Shown here: in pieces, positions 1-7,995 of the stretch | Numbering within the stretch: position 1 is the stretch's first letter | Layout: each line of letters opens with the position of its first letter | Source of the DNA: Ruminococcus_G sp964621905 | GTDB taxonomy: Bacteria > Bacillota > Clostridia > Lachnospirales > Lachnospiraceae | Length of the DNA stretch: 64,000 bases | Direction of reading: 5' to 3' | NCBI GenBank assembly: GCA_964621905.1 | Contig: CAZUNG010000016.1 | Location: forward strand, 1-64,000 | Notes under the pieces: model-generated | Seen by the model: the letters and a program-made list of their open reading frames with translations, nothing else | Database searches by the model: none | Told to the model about the DNA's origin: nothing | Position numbers and translations under genes: made by a program

Positions 1-54
1 TTAAGACACCGCCCTTTCACGGCGGTAACAGGGGTTCAAATCCCCTTGGAGTCA
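1..54 (+). tRNA. tRNA-Glu (TTC), 5' end outside window
   Basis: The anticodon arm (CGCC-CTTTCAC-GGCG) with anticodon TTC, the T arm with GGTTCAAATCC, and the 3' acceptor strand TGGAGTC plus discriminator A are all visible. The 5' acceptor and D arm lie before the window start. It is the first of six closely spaced tRNA genes. Confidence 0.9.
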
Positions 55-71
55 TTGGTATTAGATAATAT

Positions 72-144
72 GCCGATGTGGCTCAATTGGCAGAGCAGCT
101 GATTTGTAATCAGCAGGTTATCGGTTCGAGTCCGATCATCGGCT
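72..144 (+). tRNA. tRNA-Thr (TGT)
   Basis: A complete 73-nt cloverleaf: acceptor GCCGATG pairs with CATCGGC, the anticodon loop TTTGTAA gives anticodon TGT, and the T loop GTTCGAGTC is canonical. CCA is not encoded. Confidence 0.95.
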
Positions 145-148
145 TTGT

Positions 149-222
149 GGACCTTTAGCTCAGTTGGTTAGAGCAACCGGCTCATAACCGGTCGGTCCTG
201 GGTTCGAGTCCCCGAAGGTCCA
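149..222 (+). tRNA. tRNA with CAT anticodon (elongator Met or Ile2)
   Basis: The acceptor GGACCTT pairs with AAGGTCC, and the anticodon loop CTCATAA gives CAT. The anticodon stem lacks the three consecutive G-C pairs next to the loop that mark initiator tRNA. CAT tRNAs may be elongator Met or lysidine-modified Ile2. The GGACCTTTAGC start resembles Firmicute Ile2, so the amino acid is left open. Confidence 0.9.
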
Positions 223-260
223 TTTGGTTTTAAAAGGTCACAACAGAAGAAAAAGAATAT

Positions 261-334
261 GGCCCAGTGGCTCAGTTGGTTAGAGCGTCGCCCTGTCACG
301 GCGAAGGTCGAGGGTTCGAGTCCCTTCTGGGTCG
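261..334 (+). tRNA. tRNA-Asp (GTC)
   Basis: A complete 74-nt gene: acceptor GGCCCAG pairs with CTGGGTC, discriminator G as usual for Asp, anticodon GTC in loop CTGTCAC. Confidence 0.95.
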
Positions 335-358
335 TTATAACTGAATAGTTATATTTAT

Positions 359-431
359 GGGATCTTAGCTCAGCTGGGAGAGCATCTGCCTTACAAGCAG
401 AGGGTCATAGGTTCGAGCCCTATAGGTCCCA
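359..431 (+). tRNA. tRNA-Val (TAC)
   Basis: The acceptor GGGATCT pairs with AGGTCCC (one G-U pair), and the anticodon is TAC in loop CTTACAA. It is complete at 73 nt. Confidence 0.94.
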
Positions 432-459
432 TTTGTATGTTTTAACATACAAGGTATCT

Positions 460-545
460 GCCGCAGTGGCGGAACTGGCAGACGCACAGGACTTAAAATC
501 CTGCGAGGGTTAAACTTCGTACCGGTTCGATTCCGGTCTGCGGCA
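460..545 (+). tRNA. tRNA-Leu (TAA)
   Basis: A class II tRNA with a long variable arm (86 nt): acceptor GCCGCAG pairs with CTGCGGC, anticodon TAA in loop CTTAAAA. It is the last gene of the array. Confidence 0.95.
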
Positions 546-552
546 TTGATGC

Positions 553-596
553 AAAATAAGAGAAACGTTGAATTTACAGCGTTTCTCTTATTTTTT
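553..596 (+). terminator. Intrinsic terminator of the tRNA array
   Basis: A perfect stem of at least 13 bp (AATAAGAGAAACG with CGTTTCTCTTATT) is followed by a T run. The A-rich left arm means it can also act on the converging reverse-strand ABC operon that ends at 642. Confidence 0.85.
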
Positions 597-641
597 GCTT
601 CCATCTGCGCGCGCGGGGCTGTCAAATTAACAGAAGTAAAG

Positions 642-1373
642 TTATGTTTTAATATCACATTTTTTAAGAATTTGGATGCCGGAGGCGATGGAGAGCAGGG
701 AGTATATTAGAATACTTAATAAAAAGGACCAGATTCCACCGGCAAGTATATCGATATTCTTGTTGGAATTCATGCCGATCAACATCAGCGAATATGGCCA
801 GAAGACTCCATTTCCTGTATTGTTTATAAGCAGTCCCAGAAAGCTTCCGATTAGCGCAATTCCTATCGGGAGAGAGAAACTCCGAATGAGCATGGACAAT
901 AAAAGCTGGAGAGCGCCGATTGCAATTCCTGCAAGTGTTCCGCGAAACAGCCACAAAATGATCTCTGGTGGGATAAGCCCCGGAAGTCCGCAGAATTTAC
1001 CGCAGCCAAAGTATAATATGCAAAGCCAGAACTGCGTAACCAATGTGGTTTTTAAAATAACAGCAAGTTTGGCCAGAAAGACACAGGAAGCCGGAACCGG
1101 AGCCGTCATCAGAACGCTCCAATTGTTGTTTAAATGCTCCAGACGCCACAGATATGAACAGTATAGTCCAATTAGTGGGGCATAGAAGAAGCTGGCGTAA
1201 AACAAAGAAAACTGCGACCATAAGGAGTACCATCCACTTTTTAATAATTCCAGATTCTGCAGATAATTAAAGGAACCCATTACAGCTGGAATGCAAGGGA
1301 TCAGCAAACATGCCAGCCAGATACAGGAGTGCTTTAATTTTAAATTTTCAGCTTTTATACAGTTGATCAGCAT
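642..1373 (-). CDS. ABC transporter permease, lantibiotic-immunity (LanG/MutG) type
   Basis: A 243-residue membrane protein with about six hydrophobic segments and the organisation of the ABC-2/LanG permeases, which expel lantibiotics or related peptides from the cytoplasmic membrane. Its start directly follows the stop of the upstream permease gene (1374-2150), so the two are translationally coupled. It is the third gene of a three-gene ATPase-permease-permease operon. Permease sequences diverge, so the family call rests partly on operon order, and the actual substrate cannot be read from the sequence. Confidence 0.75.
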   Translation of the reverse strand: MLINCIKAENLKLKHSCIWLACLLIPCIPAVMGSFNYLQNLELLKSGWYSLWSQFSLFYASFFYAPLIGLYCSYLWRLEHLNNNWSVLMTAPVPASCVFLAKLAVILKTTLVTQFWLCILYFGCGKFCGLPGLIPPEIILWLFRGTLAGIAIGALQLLLSMLIRSFSLPIGIALIGSFLGLLINNTGNGVFWPYSLMLIGMNSNKNIDILAGGIWSFLLSILIYSLLSIASGIQILKKCDIKT

Positions 1374-2150
1374 TTATGATACCTCCTTTCTTAAAAACAG
1401 CATCATACTCAGCAGATAGATGATGATTCCTCCGGACAGAAAGATAAGAAAATCAGCTGTCGGGAACGGGATATCGTAATATGTGATAACACGAGTCCGA
1501 GAATCCCAGTCCATGCCGAGCGGTGTAAACATCCCGAAATAGCCCCACAGTACAAAACGGGATATTGTGCGTGGAAAGTACATGGAAAACAATCCCAGGA
1601 ATGAGCCGCCCAGTCCGACAATCAGCGGCAGAAGTTGGTTATCTGACAACAGTGAAAGTGTCTGCTGTACAATGAGGACCACAATGCCGACAAGAAGTGT
1701 TGTGATAGAATGAACCAGCAGCAGTCCTGGACGCAGGGGTTCTGTGAAGTGAAAAATCTGTCCGCATGTCAGAACCAGCAGTACTTCACCGACTGTAAAA
1801 CAGAGCAGGTATTTAATGGTATGTAATAGTTTACAGTTATAAAATGATAAGCGGCTCTGAATAGTAAACAACAATTTCAGCGTACTGCCTTTGATTTCCA
1901 TATCACACAGGCGGCTGGCAATCACAGCCAGCATGACAGGCATCAAAATTGTATTCATCATTGGAAGCTGATAGAGCAGTGAGGTATAACCCTGAGCAAG
2001 CTGTGCAGAGGTAGAAGTTTTGTTGCTCCACAGACTCCAGAGAAACAAAAGCAGGAGAACACCGGCAGGAAATATCAAGATATGGCGATGTCTGGCCTTC
2101 TTTCGCTCTGCGGCCATCTGCTGTGAAAAATATGTATCGTTGGAGGTCAT
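1374..2150 (-). CDS. ABC transporter permease, lantibiotic-immunity (LanE/MutE) type
   Basis: A 258-residue ABC-2-type permease with a short charged cytoplasmic N-terminus (HxHxH-rich, residues about 18-24) followed by a hydrophobic segment and roughly five more. Its start overlaps the end of the ATPase gene by 4 bp (ATGA), and it abuts the second permease. Two different small permeases with one ATPase is the LanFEG / CprABC arrangement used for self-protection or resistance to lantibiotics. Substrate unknown. Confidence 0.75.
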   Translation of the reverse strand: MTSNDTYFSQQMAAERKKARHRHILIFPAGVLLLLFLWSLWSNKTSTSAQLAQGYTSLLYQLPMMNTILMPVMLAVIASRLCDMEIKGSTLKLLFTIQSRLSFYNCKLLHTIKYLLCFTVGEVLLVLTCGQIFHFTEPLRPGLLLVHSITTLLVGIVVLIVQQTLSLLSDNQLLPLIVGLGGSFLGLFSMYFPRTISRFVLWGYFGMFTPLGMDWDSRTRVITYYDIPFPTADFLIFLSGGIIIYLLSMMLFLRKEVS

Positions 2151-3061
2151 AGGCTTACCCTCCTTCCGGTCAGACTCAGAAAGATATCTTCAAGGCTCAT
2201 CTGCCGCTCTTCCAGACGAAGCACGCCGATTCCTCCGGAAACGACACAGCGCACAGCCTGTGTGATGCTGCGGTCATCTGTCCGTAACAGATAGAGCTGT
2301 TCCTCCTTAAAAGCGGCAGGGAGACCGGCGTCTTTTAGGTATTGTAAAGATGCATTATCATCTGTTGTATGGAGATACATGCGGCACTGGCTGTGCTCGC
2401 GCAGCGCAGGAAGACTGTCCTGGAAAATCAGCTCTCCTCTATCGATGATTCCAACGTGAGTGGCAAGCTGGTCAATTTCACTGAGGAGATGACTGGAGAC
2501 GAGTATTGTCATCCCATACCGACCGGGAAGTGAGTCGATCAACTCACGCATTTCGTGGATGCCGGCGGGGTCAAGTCCATTGGTTGGTTCATCCAGCAGC
2601 AGAAGCCTGGGACGGCCCAGAAGGGCGGCAGCGAGTGCGAGGCGTTGTTTCATTCCAAGGGAATAGTGGCGGACCTTTTTGTGCTGCTGCTTTTCCATTC
2701 TTACAATCTTTAAAACCTCATCGATATCCTCTTCCGATATATGTTTCAAAGTGCAGATGATCTTCAGATTCTCACGTCCTGAGAGATGGCCATAATAAGC
2801 GGGGGATTCGATCAGAGAACCGGTATTTTTTAAAATTTCAAGCCGATTTTGTTCTGTAACAGGTTCCCCCAGAATGGTCACTGTTCCATTTGTGGGTTTT
2901 ACAAGACCAAGGAGCATTTTTAAAGTGGTCGATTTTCCTGCACCGTTTGGACCGAGAAAACCATAAATGCTGCCCTCCGAGACGTTAAGATCCAATTCTT
3001 TTACGACTTTTCTGCTGCCATATTGTTTGGTAAGAGCATCCGTTGTAATGATCGTTTTCAT
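2147..3061 (-). CDS. ABC transporter ATP-binding protein, LanF/BcrA type
   Basis: A 304-residue ATPase. Walker A GPNGAGKST lies near residues 37-45, the ABC signature region is YSLGMKQRLALA, and Walker B is LLLLDEPTNGLDP. The C-terminal ~80 residues match the extension of the bacitracin/lantibiotic (BcrA, LanF) subfamily. It would energise the two permeases encoded downstream. The gene is divergent from a response regulator/kinase pair, which typically senses the same peptide. A GGAGG ribosome site precedes the ATG. Confidence 0.88.
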   Translation of the reverse strand: MKTIITTDALTKQYGSRKVVKELDLNVSEGSIYGFLGPNGAGKSTTLKMLLGLVKPTNGTVTILGEPVTEQNRLEILKNTGSLIESPAYYGHLSGRENLKIICTLKHISEEDIDEVLKIVRMEKQQHKKVRHYSLGMKQRLALAAALLGRPRLLLLDEPTNGLDPAGIHEMRELIDSLPGRYGMTILVSSHLLSEIDQLATHVGIIDRGELIFQDSLPALREHSQCRMYLHTTDDNASLQYLKDAGLPAAFKEEQLYLLRTDDRSITQAVRCVVSGGIGVLRLEERQMSLEDIFLSLTGRRVSL

Positions 3062-3085
3062 ATAGAACCTCCTTTAACTGCACCT

Positions 3086-3116
3086 GTGTACAAAACGTGT
3101 TTCTCTTTTTGTACAC
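3086..3116. promoter_or_regulatory. 10-bp perfect inverted repeat upstream of the ABC operon
   Basis: GTGTACAAAA and TTTTGTACAC are perfect inverted repeats separated by 11 nt. Their centres lie 21 bp apart, about two helical turns. The site is 25-55 bp upstream of the ATPase start, so it could be an operator for a dimeric regulator or an mRNA leader hairpin. Confidence 0.45.
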
Positions 3117-3156
3117 CTGCGTTATTTCATGATTTAACAACAGCCTACAGCATTTT

Positions 3157-3205
3157 CCTTATTTCAGCCTGAATCTGGCCTTATTTTTTCCTTAAATATT
3201 CCGGA
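3157..3205. promoter_or_regulatory. Helically phased CCTTA-type direct repeats (candidate response-regulator boxes)
   Basis: CCTTA (3157), CCTGA (3168), CCTTA (3179), CCTTA (3190) and the weaker CCGGA (3201) recur at exactly 11-bp steps. Tandem pentamers at 11-bp spacing are how NisR/SpaR and other OmpR-family regulators recognise their promoters. The array lies between the divergent ABC operon and regulator genes, just upstream of a TATAAT at 3235-3240 that would serve the regulator. Confidence 0.5.
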
Positions 3206-3286
3206 AAGTTAATGCAGGAATAGAAAATATATCTTATAATTTCAGATAATAACCCGTTATAAAAGTACCTTATCATGGAGGACGTT

Positions 3287-3991
3287 ATGGACTTAAATGA
3301 CTGCAAAATACTGCTGGTAGATGATAATCAGGAATTATTAAAAATGATAGAAGAGATTCTGGAGAAAGGAGGGTATCAAAGCATATTTGCCGCTGCATCC
3401 TGTGCACAGGCACGTCTTTTGTTTGAACAGGTGCAGCCGGATATGGCAATCTTAGATATCATGCTTCCGGATGGAGATGGATTTACGCTGTTTCGGGAAT
3501 TTCGTGAAAAGCGAAATATGCCGATTTTATTTTTATCCGCAAAAGATGAAGATAATGACCGTCTGTTCGGCTTGGGACTAGGAGCAGATGACTATATCAC
3601 GAAACCATTTTTACCGCGCGAACTGCTTCTCAGAATAGGAGCAATCCTGAAAAGAACTTATTTTTACCAGAACGAACTGCGTACGGAGCCGCAGACCTTT
3701 CATCTGGGGGAGTGCAAGGTGAATTTTGAAAATGCAACGGTGAGTCATGGAACAACGGTGATGAGTCTGACGGCAAAAGAACTGCTGCTTTTAAAAAAAC
3801 TAAAGGAAAACAGAGGAAATATCGTGACATTTGATGCGCTGTGCCAGACGGCCTGGGGGGATCAGTACTACGGATATGAGAATACGCTGATGGTTCATAT
3901 CCGCCATCTGCGGGAAAAAATCGAGGAAGACCCATCGCATCCCCGGTGGCTTATAACTGCCCGTGGTCTGGGATATCGTCTGGCAAAGTAG
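3287..3991 (+). CDS. OmpR/SpaR-family response regulator
   Basis: A receiver domain (acidic pair DD near residues 12-13, phospho-acceptor in AILDIMLPDGDG, conserved Lys in TKPF) is followed by a winged-helix DNA-binding domain (LTAKELLLL to RGLGYRL). About 234 residues, normal for the family. An ATG 12 bp upstream (3275) overlaps the GGAGGA ribosome site, so the ATG at 3287, 4-5 nt after that site, is preferred. It pairs with the kinase 16 bp downstream and probably controls the divergent ABC operon. Confidence 0.88.
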   Translation: MDLNDCKILLVDDNQELLKMIEEILEKGGYQSIFAAASCAQARLLFEQVQPDMAILDIMLPDGDGFTLFREFREKRNMPILFLSAKDEDNDRLFGLGLGADDYITKPFLPRELLLRIGAILKRTYFYQNELRTEPQTFHLGECKVNFENATVSHGTTVMSLTAKELLLLKKLKENRGNIVTFDALCQTAWGDQYYGYENTLMVHIRHLREKIEEDPSHPRWLITARGLGYRLAK

Positions 3992-4007
3992 GGGGGAGCG
4001 ATAAAGC

Positions 4008-5387
4008 GTGAGCAGTTTGGCTAAAATTATCCGTAAGTATATACTGACAGCAGCTCTGATCGCTGTTGTGGTATTGATGATGAACAGCAGCACTTTGATT
4101 TATCTTGGGTTTCAGGCATCCAAGGAAGACAAGACGGCGGGCATTACGAGAGGACAGATGGAAGATATCAATCAAGAACTGAAGGATAACGATGGGACCT
4201 ATGAGATGACGAAGAGGGGATATGATCTTCTGGAAAGCACTTCATTTGTATGGGCGATGCTGATCAATGAAGACGGCAGTGTGGTCTGGAGCTGGCAGCT
4301 GCCAAAGGAAATACCAAAAGTCTATACAGTGGCGGATATTTCGGTACTGAGCAAATGGTATCTGCGGGATTATCCGGTGAAGACCTGGAAATACGGAGAT
4401 GGAATCATGGTATACGGCTGTGCGAAGAACAGTATTATGCGCATCAACGGCACGTATTCTCTGCGGCTTATGGAGTCAGTGCCGTACAATTTGGTGTGTA
4501 TGATCGTTATTAATTTGCTGCTGATTCTGGGACTGGCTTTGCTGTTCGGATATCGTTTTTTTCGGGCACTGAAACCGGTCACCGATGGTATAGAAAGCCT
4601 CTCACGAAATGAAAATATTTCTCTTACAGAAAAGGGAATGGCTGATGAGTTGGCAAAGAAACTGAATCAGACGTCCCGAATCCTGGAAAAACAAAACCTG
4701 CGTCTGGCAAAAAGAGACAATGCGCGCACCAACTGGATCTCTGGCGTCTCGCATGATATTCGGACACCGCTGTCACTGATTATGGGCTATGCGGATACAC
4801 TGGTACGGGATGATACGCTGGGAGCAGAGCAAAAGAAAAAAGCAGCCTCCATTCAGCGTCAGAGTCTGATGATCAAAAAACTAATTGATGATCTGAATCT
4901 GACGTCCAAGTTGGAATATGATGCCCAGCCACTTCGGCTTCAGAGATATTCGCCGTCAAAACTCCTCAGAGAGCTTGTCACCGCTTATTACAATGACGGA
5001 CTGGATGAGAAGTATTCCATAGAGCTGGATGTGAGCAGAGAGGTAGAGTCTGTGCTGCTTAAAGGAGACACAGCGCTGCTGAACCGGGGATTTCAGAATC
5101 TGCTCGGGAACAGTATCCGGCATAATCCTGAGGGATGCAGGATTGGTATACAGATGCGTCTGTGCTCTCAGGGACTTCAGTTTTTATTCAAAGATTCTGG
5201 TCCCGGTATCCCCGCATCCGTGATCAAAACGCTTTATTCTCAGAAGACAGATCCCGATAAGCATCCGCATGTTATGGGGCTTCGGGTGGTAAAACAGATT
5301 ATACTGGCACATAATGGACTGATGGAATTTACCAGAAAATCAACCGGCAATTATGATGTGAGAATAGTACTGCCGGAACAGCTGTGA
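4008..5387 (+). CDS. Sensor histidine kinase, lantibiotic-sensor type
   Basis: A 459-residue kinase starting at GTG after a GGGGGGAG ribosome site. It has a transmembrane helix near residues 10-33, an extracytoplasmic domain of ~120 residues and a second helix near 163-185. The dimerisation domain carries GVSHDIRTPLSLIMGY, and the ATPase domain has N-box NLLGNSIRHN and G1 box DSGPGIP. The glycine-rich G2 box is reduced to VMGLRVV. The partner is the regulator immediately upstream. With the divergent ABC operon this resembles the CprRK-type peptide-antibiotic sensing modules of clostridia. Confidence 0.85.
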   Translation: MSSLAKIIRKYILTAALIAVVVLMMNSSTLIYLGFQASKEDKTAGITRGQMEDINQELKDNDGTYEMTKRGYDLLESTSFVWAMLINEDGSVVWSWQLPKEIPKVYTVADISVLSKWYLRDYPVKTWKYGDGIMVYGCAKNSIMRINGTYSLRLMESVPYNLVCMIVINLLLILGLALLFGYRFFRALKPVTDGIESLSRNENISLTEKGMADELAKKLNQTSRILEKQNLRLAKRDNARTNWISGVSHDIRTPLSLIMGYADTLVRDDTLGAEQKKKAASIQRQSLMIKKLIDDLNLTSKLEYDAQPLRLQRYSPSKLLRELVTAYYNDGLDEKYSIELDVSREVESVLLKGDTALLNRGFQNLLGNSIRHNPEGCRIGIQMRLCSQGLQFLFKDSGPGIPASVIKTLYSQKTDPDKHPHVMGLRVVKQIILAHNGLMEFTRKSTGNYDVRIVLPEQL

Positions 5388-5395
5388 GGAAAGAA

Positions 5396-6325
5396 TCAGC
5401 TGACGAAGCCAAAACTTTTCAGACACAAAATCAACAGGAAGATACTGATGATACATCCGGCTGAGGTAGTTGCTATGATTTCACCGGCCAGTTGTCCGTT
5501 TCCGCCCATCGCCTGTGCCATCGGTCCGGATGCCACCGCGGTCGGAGAGGCAAATACAGCAAGCAGGCCGACGAGTGCGACATCACGGTACCCCATCAGG
5601 ATACCAATGGAAAGTCCGATGACAGGGACAATGAACAGACGTCCGGCCATGACAACACTTAACTTTTTTTTGTGGTGTTTCATGCTTTTGAATGACAGCA
5701 TACCGCCCAGGCAGATCAGTGCAAACGGGGAAGCCATCTCTCCCATCTGTGCCAGTGTGTTCTCAAACACAGCGGGAATCCGTATACCGGAAAGGGAAAA
5801 TAAAATTCCCAGTACGCCGCCGATGACAAGCGGGTTTGTTATAATTCCTTTCAAAGCGCGGCGAAAGCTGGCTTTTTGACCGCGAAAAGATTCAAACAGA
5901 ATAACTGACAGGATATTATAAAGAGGAACAACAAATGCAGACAGCGCTGCAATGACGCCAATATCCCGGTTGGGGTAGAGATTCGTACCGACTGTAATTC
6001 CAAACAGAACTAAATTACTCCGGTAAATTCCCTGTATCATAACCGATGCATCCGGTCTGGTCTTTACAAATCTGGGGACAATGAGGCACAGCAGCAGATA
6101 AAAAATGATAACAGCCAGCATCGCATACAGCAAAAGGGAAATATCCAGAGCTGATGTGAAATCAGATTCATAGATATTGATGAAGAGCATGATGGGAATA
6201 AAAATTTTAAAGATCATGCGGTTCAGTGACTGAAAGGTTTCTGTCTCAAGGATTCCGAGTTTTCGAATGACATACCCAGTCAGCATATAAAGAAAAAGTG
6301 GAAATACTACCGTAAATGATAACAT
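5396..6325 (-). CDS. AEC-family transporter (auxin efflux carrier/malate permease type)
   Basis: About 309 residues with ten hydrophobic segments and the family's N-terminal pattern FPLFLYMLTGYVIRKLG and C-terminal LLAVFASPTAVASG. Members export or exchange small organic anions, and the substrate cannot be predicted. The open frame extends to a TTG at 6373 with no clear ribosome site. The ATG at 6325 fits the usual family N-terminus but also lacks a good Shine-Dalgarno, so the start is uncertain. It is convergent with the histidine kinase, and a TATAAT-like box lies near 6400 on the reverse strand. Confidence 0.8.
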   Translation of the reverse strand: MLSFTVVFPLFLYMLTGYVIRKLGILETETFQSLNRMIFKIFIPIMLFINIYESDFTSALDISLLLYAMLAVIIFYLLLCLIVPRFVKTRPDASVMIQGIYRSNLVLFGITVGTNLYPNRDIGVIAALSAFVVPLYNILSVILFESFRGQKASFRRALKGIITNPLVIGGVLGILFSLSGIRIPAVFENTLAQMGEMASPFALICLGGMLSFKSMKHHKKKLSVVMAGRLFIVPVIGLSIGILMGYRDVALVGLLAVFASPTAVASGPMAQAMGGNGQLAGEIIATTSAGCIISIFLLILCLKSFGFVS

Positions 6326-6461
6326 TAAATGGTTCAAAAAATAAGCCCTCACATGAAATCTCAAAAGGTTCAATGACAGTAAATGCCTGCAAGAAACATT
6401 ATATAGGATGTGGGACCGAAAAACAATGATATATAAGAAGAATCATAATAGATAGAAGGAG

Positions 6462-6483
6462 GGCCGGTACGTCAGTACCGGCC
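6462..6483 (+). other. Perfect 9-bp hairpin between a Shine-Dalgarno and a small ORF
   Basis: GGCCGGTAC-GTCA-GTACCGGCC is a perfect 9-bp stem with a 4-nt loop. It starts inside the AAGGAGGG sequence and ends 2 nt before an ATG. There is no T run on either side, so it is not an intrinsic terminator. Confidence 0.55.
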
Positions 6484-6485
6484 AT

Positions 6486-6557
6486 ATGAAAAAAACTATC
6501 TATAATAAATGTAAATTGTTGTTAGGCGAGGACGAACAACTATTCATCGGGGAATAG
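6486..6557 (+). CDS. Candidate 23-residue small protein
   Basis: A short frame starting MKKTIYNKCKLLLGED and ending in FIGE, with one cysteine and an acidic C-terminal half. It lies in an otherwise empty 386-bp stretch between the AEC gene and the HTH gene. A strong AAGGAGGG motif precedes it, but the 22-nt hairpin puts that motif too far from the ATG unless the hairpin forms. A forward terminator follows at 6654-6691. No family recognised, and it may not be translated. Confidence 0.3.
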   Translation: MKKTIYNKCKLLLGEDEQLFIGE

Positions 6558-6653
6558 CCGCTGCCCTCTTTGTTAGGATAGATTTAGTATACCGGATAAG
6601 TGTGTGCAGAATGTGACCAGAAGTTAAAGGATTTATAAAGAGTTAATGAAGAA

Positions 6654-6691
6654 AGTCTGATCTTCCAAAAAGGAGGAATCAGACTTTTTTT
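6654..6691 (+). terminator. Intrinsic terminator
   Basis: AGTCTGAT pairs with ATCAGACT (plus inner TCC/GGA) followed by a run of seven T. It ends whatever is transcribed from the 6374-6653 stretch and may also serve the reverse-strand HTH gene that stops at 6711. Confidence 0.75.
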
Positions 6692-6710
6692 GAAGGTATA
6701 ATGAGAGTTT

Positions 6711-6929
6711 TTAGAGCAGCTGATCATCCTCTGACGGAACATAGCGGGCAATGTCACTGATGTTGCAATGCAGAATCCGGCACAGGTCATTGACCGTCTT
6801 CATGGAGATGTCTTTGTTGTGCTTCAGGCGGTGTAGCGTGCTGTGAGAGAGATGATGCCTGTTTGTTAAGGTGTACCAGTTTTCATTGGAGTTTTTCAAA
6901 GTTTCCCAGAAAGGGGAGTAATCTATCAT
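6711..6929 (-). CDS. Small XRE-family helix-turn-helix regulator
   Basis: A 72-residue protein that is essentially one Cro/C1-type HTH (TLTNRHHLSHSTLHRLK, then TVNDLCRILHCNISDI), as in the YozG-like regulators common in Lachnospiraceae. The open frame runs upstream to 7265, but the ATG at 6929, preceded by AGGTGGG at 5-nt spacing, gives a normal N-terminus (MIDYSPFWETL). Divergent from the diguanylate cyclase gene. Target unknown. Confidence 0.8.
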   Translation of the reverse strand: MIDYSPFWETLKNSNENWYTLTNRHHLSHSTLHRLKHNKDISMKTVNDLCRILHCNISDIARYVPSEDDQLL

Positions 6930-7054
6930 GGCATCCCACCTGACCTTTCTAAAAACAGCATAGAAGATATACAAATACTTGAATATCTTCGTAATAACGA
7001 ATATAATCAGTATTAGAACAAATAACAAAATTAATTCTGATTTGGGGAAATGAT

Positions 7055-7963
7055 ATGACGATAAATGAAAAAGAACAAAAGAAATTATATGGCATTTGGA
7101 CAGAATGTCTGAAAAAACTGAGCAGCGGAGCAGGGGCGGATGACGTGATGCCGGAAGTACTGCGGCTGCTGGCACAATATTGCTCCAGCGAATGTGCGTA
7201 TGTCTATGAGATTGATGAGAAGCAAAAGAAGCTGAAACTTCTGTGGAACTGGAAAAAAGATACAATAAAAGAACGGGAGTGTCCTGCTGAAGAAATGGAC
7301 GCTGATATACTGCAGAGTGCAGAAAATGGAGTCATTCATTGCTGCGGGCAGAAAAATTCGCCGAACTTTATGGGTACCCTGTTGGAGGCGGATAACGAAG
7401 TGATAGGGTTTCTGGGGATTGAAAAGCCGCATACGGCGTCCGAAGAGTTTTTTTTAAAGCATATGTCATATCTGATAGCGGAAGCGCTGAATAAGAAGAT
7501 GATGATGCATAAGCTCGAGACAGCAGGCAGCCTGGATGCATTGACGGGACTCAATAACCGCAGCCAGTATAATCACACCCTGGCAAAGATGGAACGTAAG
7601 CCTCCCGTAAGTCTGGGGACTGTGTTTTTAGATATCAATGGCTTAAAACAGGCAAATGATGAAAAAGGTCACCATTATGGTGACCATCTGTTGATGTGTG
7701 TGGGAAAAATATTGGATGATATCTTTAAGGAACATGCATACCGCATTGGAGGCGACGAATTTGTCGTGCTTCTTGCGAATGTCGAGAAAGAAGAATTTAA
7801 AGCGATGTTAGAAGTGCTGCACAAACAGATAGCACAGGAAAGAGAACTCAGTGTTGCAGTTGGCAGCTGCTATTGTTCTGGAACTGTAAATGCACAAGAA
7901 CAACTGAAAAAAGCGGATCATTTAATGTATCAGAATAAATCGTCGTATTATGAGAAAATGTAA
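7055..7963 (+). CDS. Cytosolic GAF-GGDEF diguanylate cyclase
   Basis: 302 residues with no membrane segment. The N-terminal ~150 residues look like a GAF-type sensor, followed by a GGDEF domain from SLDALTGLNNR. The active-site motif is intact (RIGGDEFVVL) and a metal-binding aspartate is in VFLDINGLKQ. An RxxD inhibitory site is not seen just before GGDEF, so product inhibition may be absent. It would make cyclic di-GMP from GTP. GGGGAAA ribosome site. Monocistronic, ended by a strong terminator. Confidence 0.85.
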   Translation: MTINEKEQKKLYGIWTECLKKLSSGAGADDVMPEVLRLLAQYCSSECAYVYEIDEKQKKLKLLWNWKKDTIKERECPAEEMDADILQSAENGVIHCCGQKNSPNFMGTLLEADNEVIGFLGIEKPHTASEEFFLKHMSYLIAEALNKKMMMHKLETAGSLDALTGLNNRSQYNHTLAKMERKPPVSLGTVFLDINGLKQANDEKGHHYGDHLLMCVGKILDDIFKEHAYRIGGDEFVVLLANVEKEEFKAMLEVLHKQIAQERELSVAVGSCYCSGTVNAQEQLKKADHLMYQNKSSYYEKM

Positions 7964-7995
7964 AAGACCTGCTGCAGATTTTGCAGCAGGTCTTT
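7963..7995. terminator. Bidirectional intrinsic terminator
   Basis: A 14-bp perfect stem AAAGACCTGCTGCA / TGCAGCAGGTCTTT with a 5-nt loop lies between convergent genes (diguanylate cyclase and MATE pump). Confidence 0.85.

Noticed and set aside
365..658. Reverse 97-residue frame over the tRNA genes
   Set aside because: Lies across tRNA-Val, tRNA-Leu and the terminator; not protein coding.
676..1185. Forward 169-residue open frame antisense to the LanG-like permease
   Set aside because: Shadow of the reverse-strand gene; no ribosome site and no family pattern, while the reverse frame gives a coupled permease.
6462..6483. GGCCGGTAC hairpin as a terminator
   Set aside because: No T run follows on either strand.
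6930..7265. N-terminal extension of the small HTH protein
   Set aside because: Overlaps the divergent GGDEF gene; a good ribosome site at the internal ATG 6929 explains the real gene.
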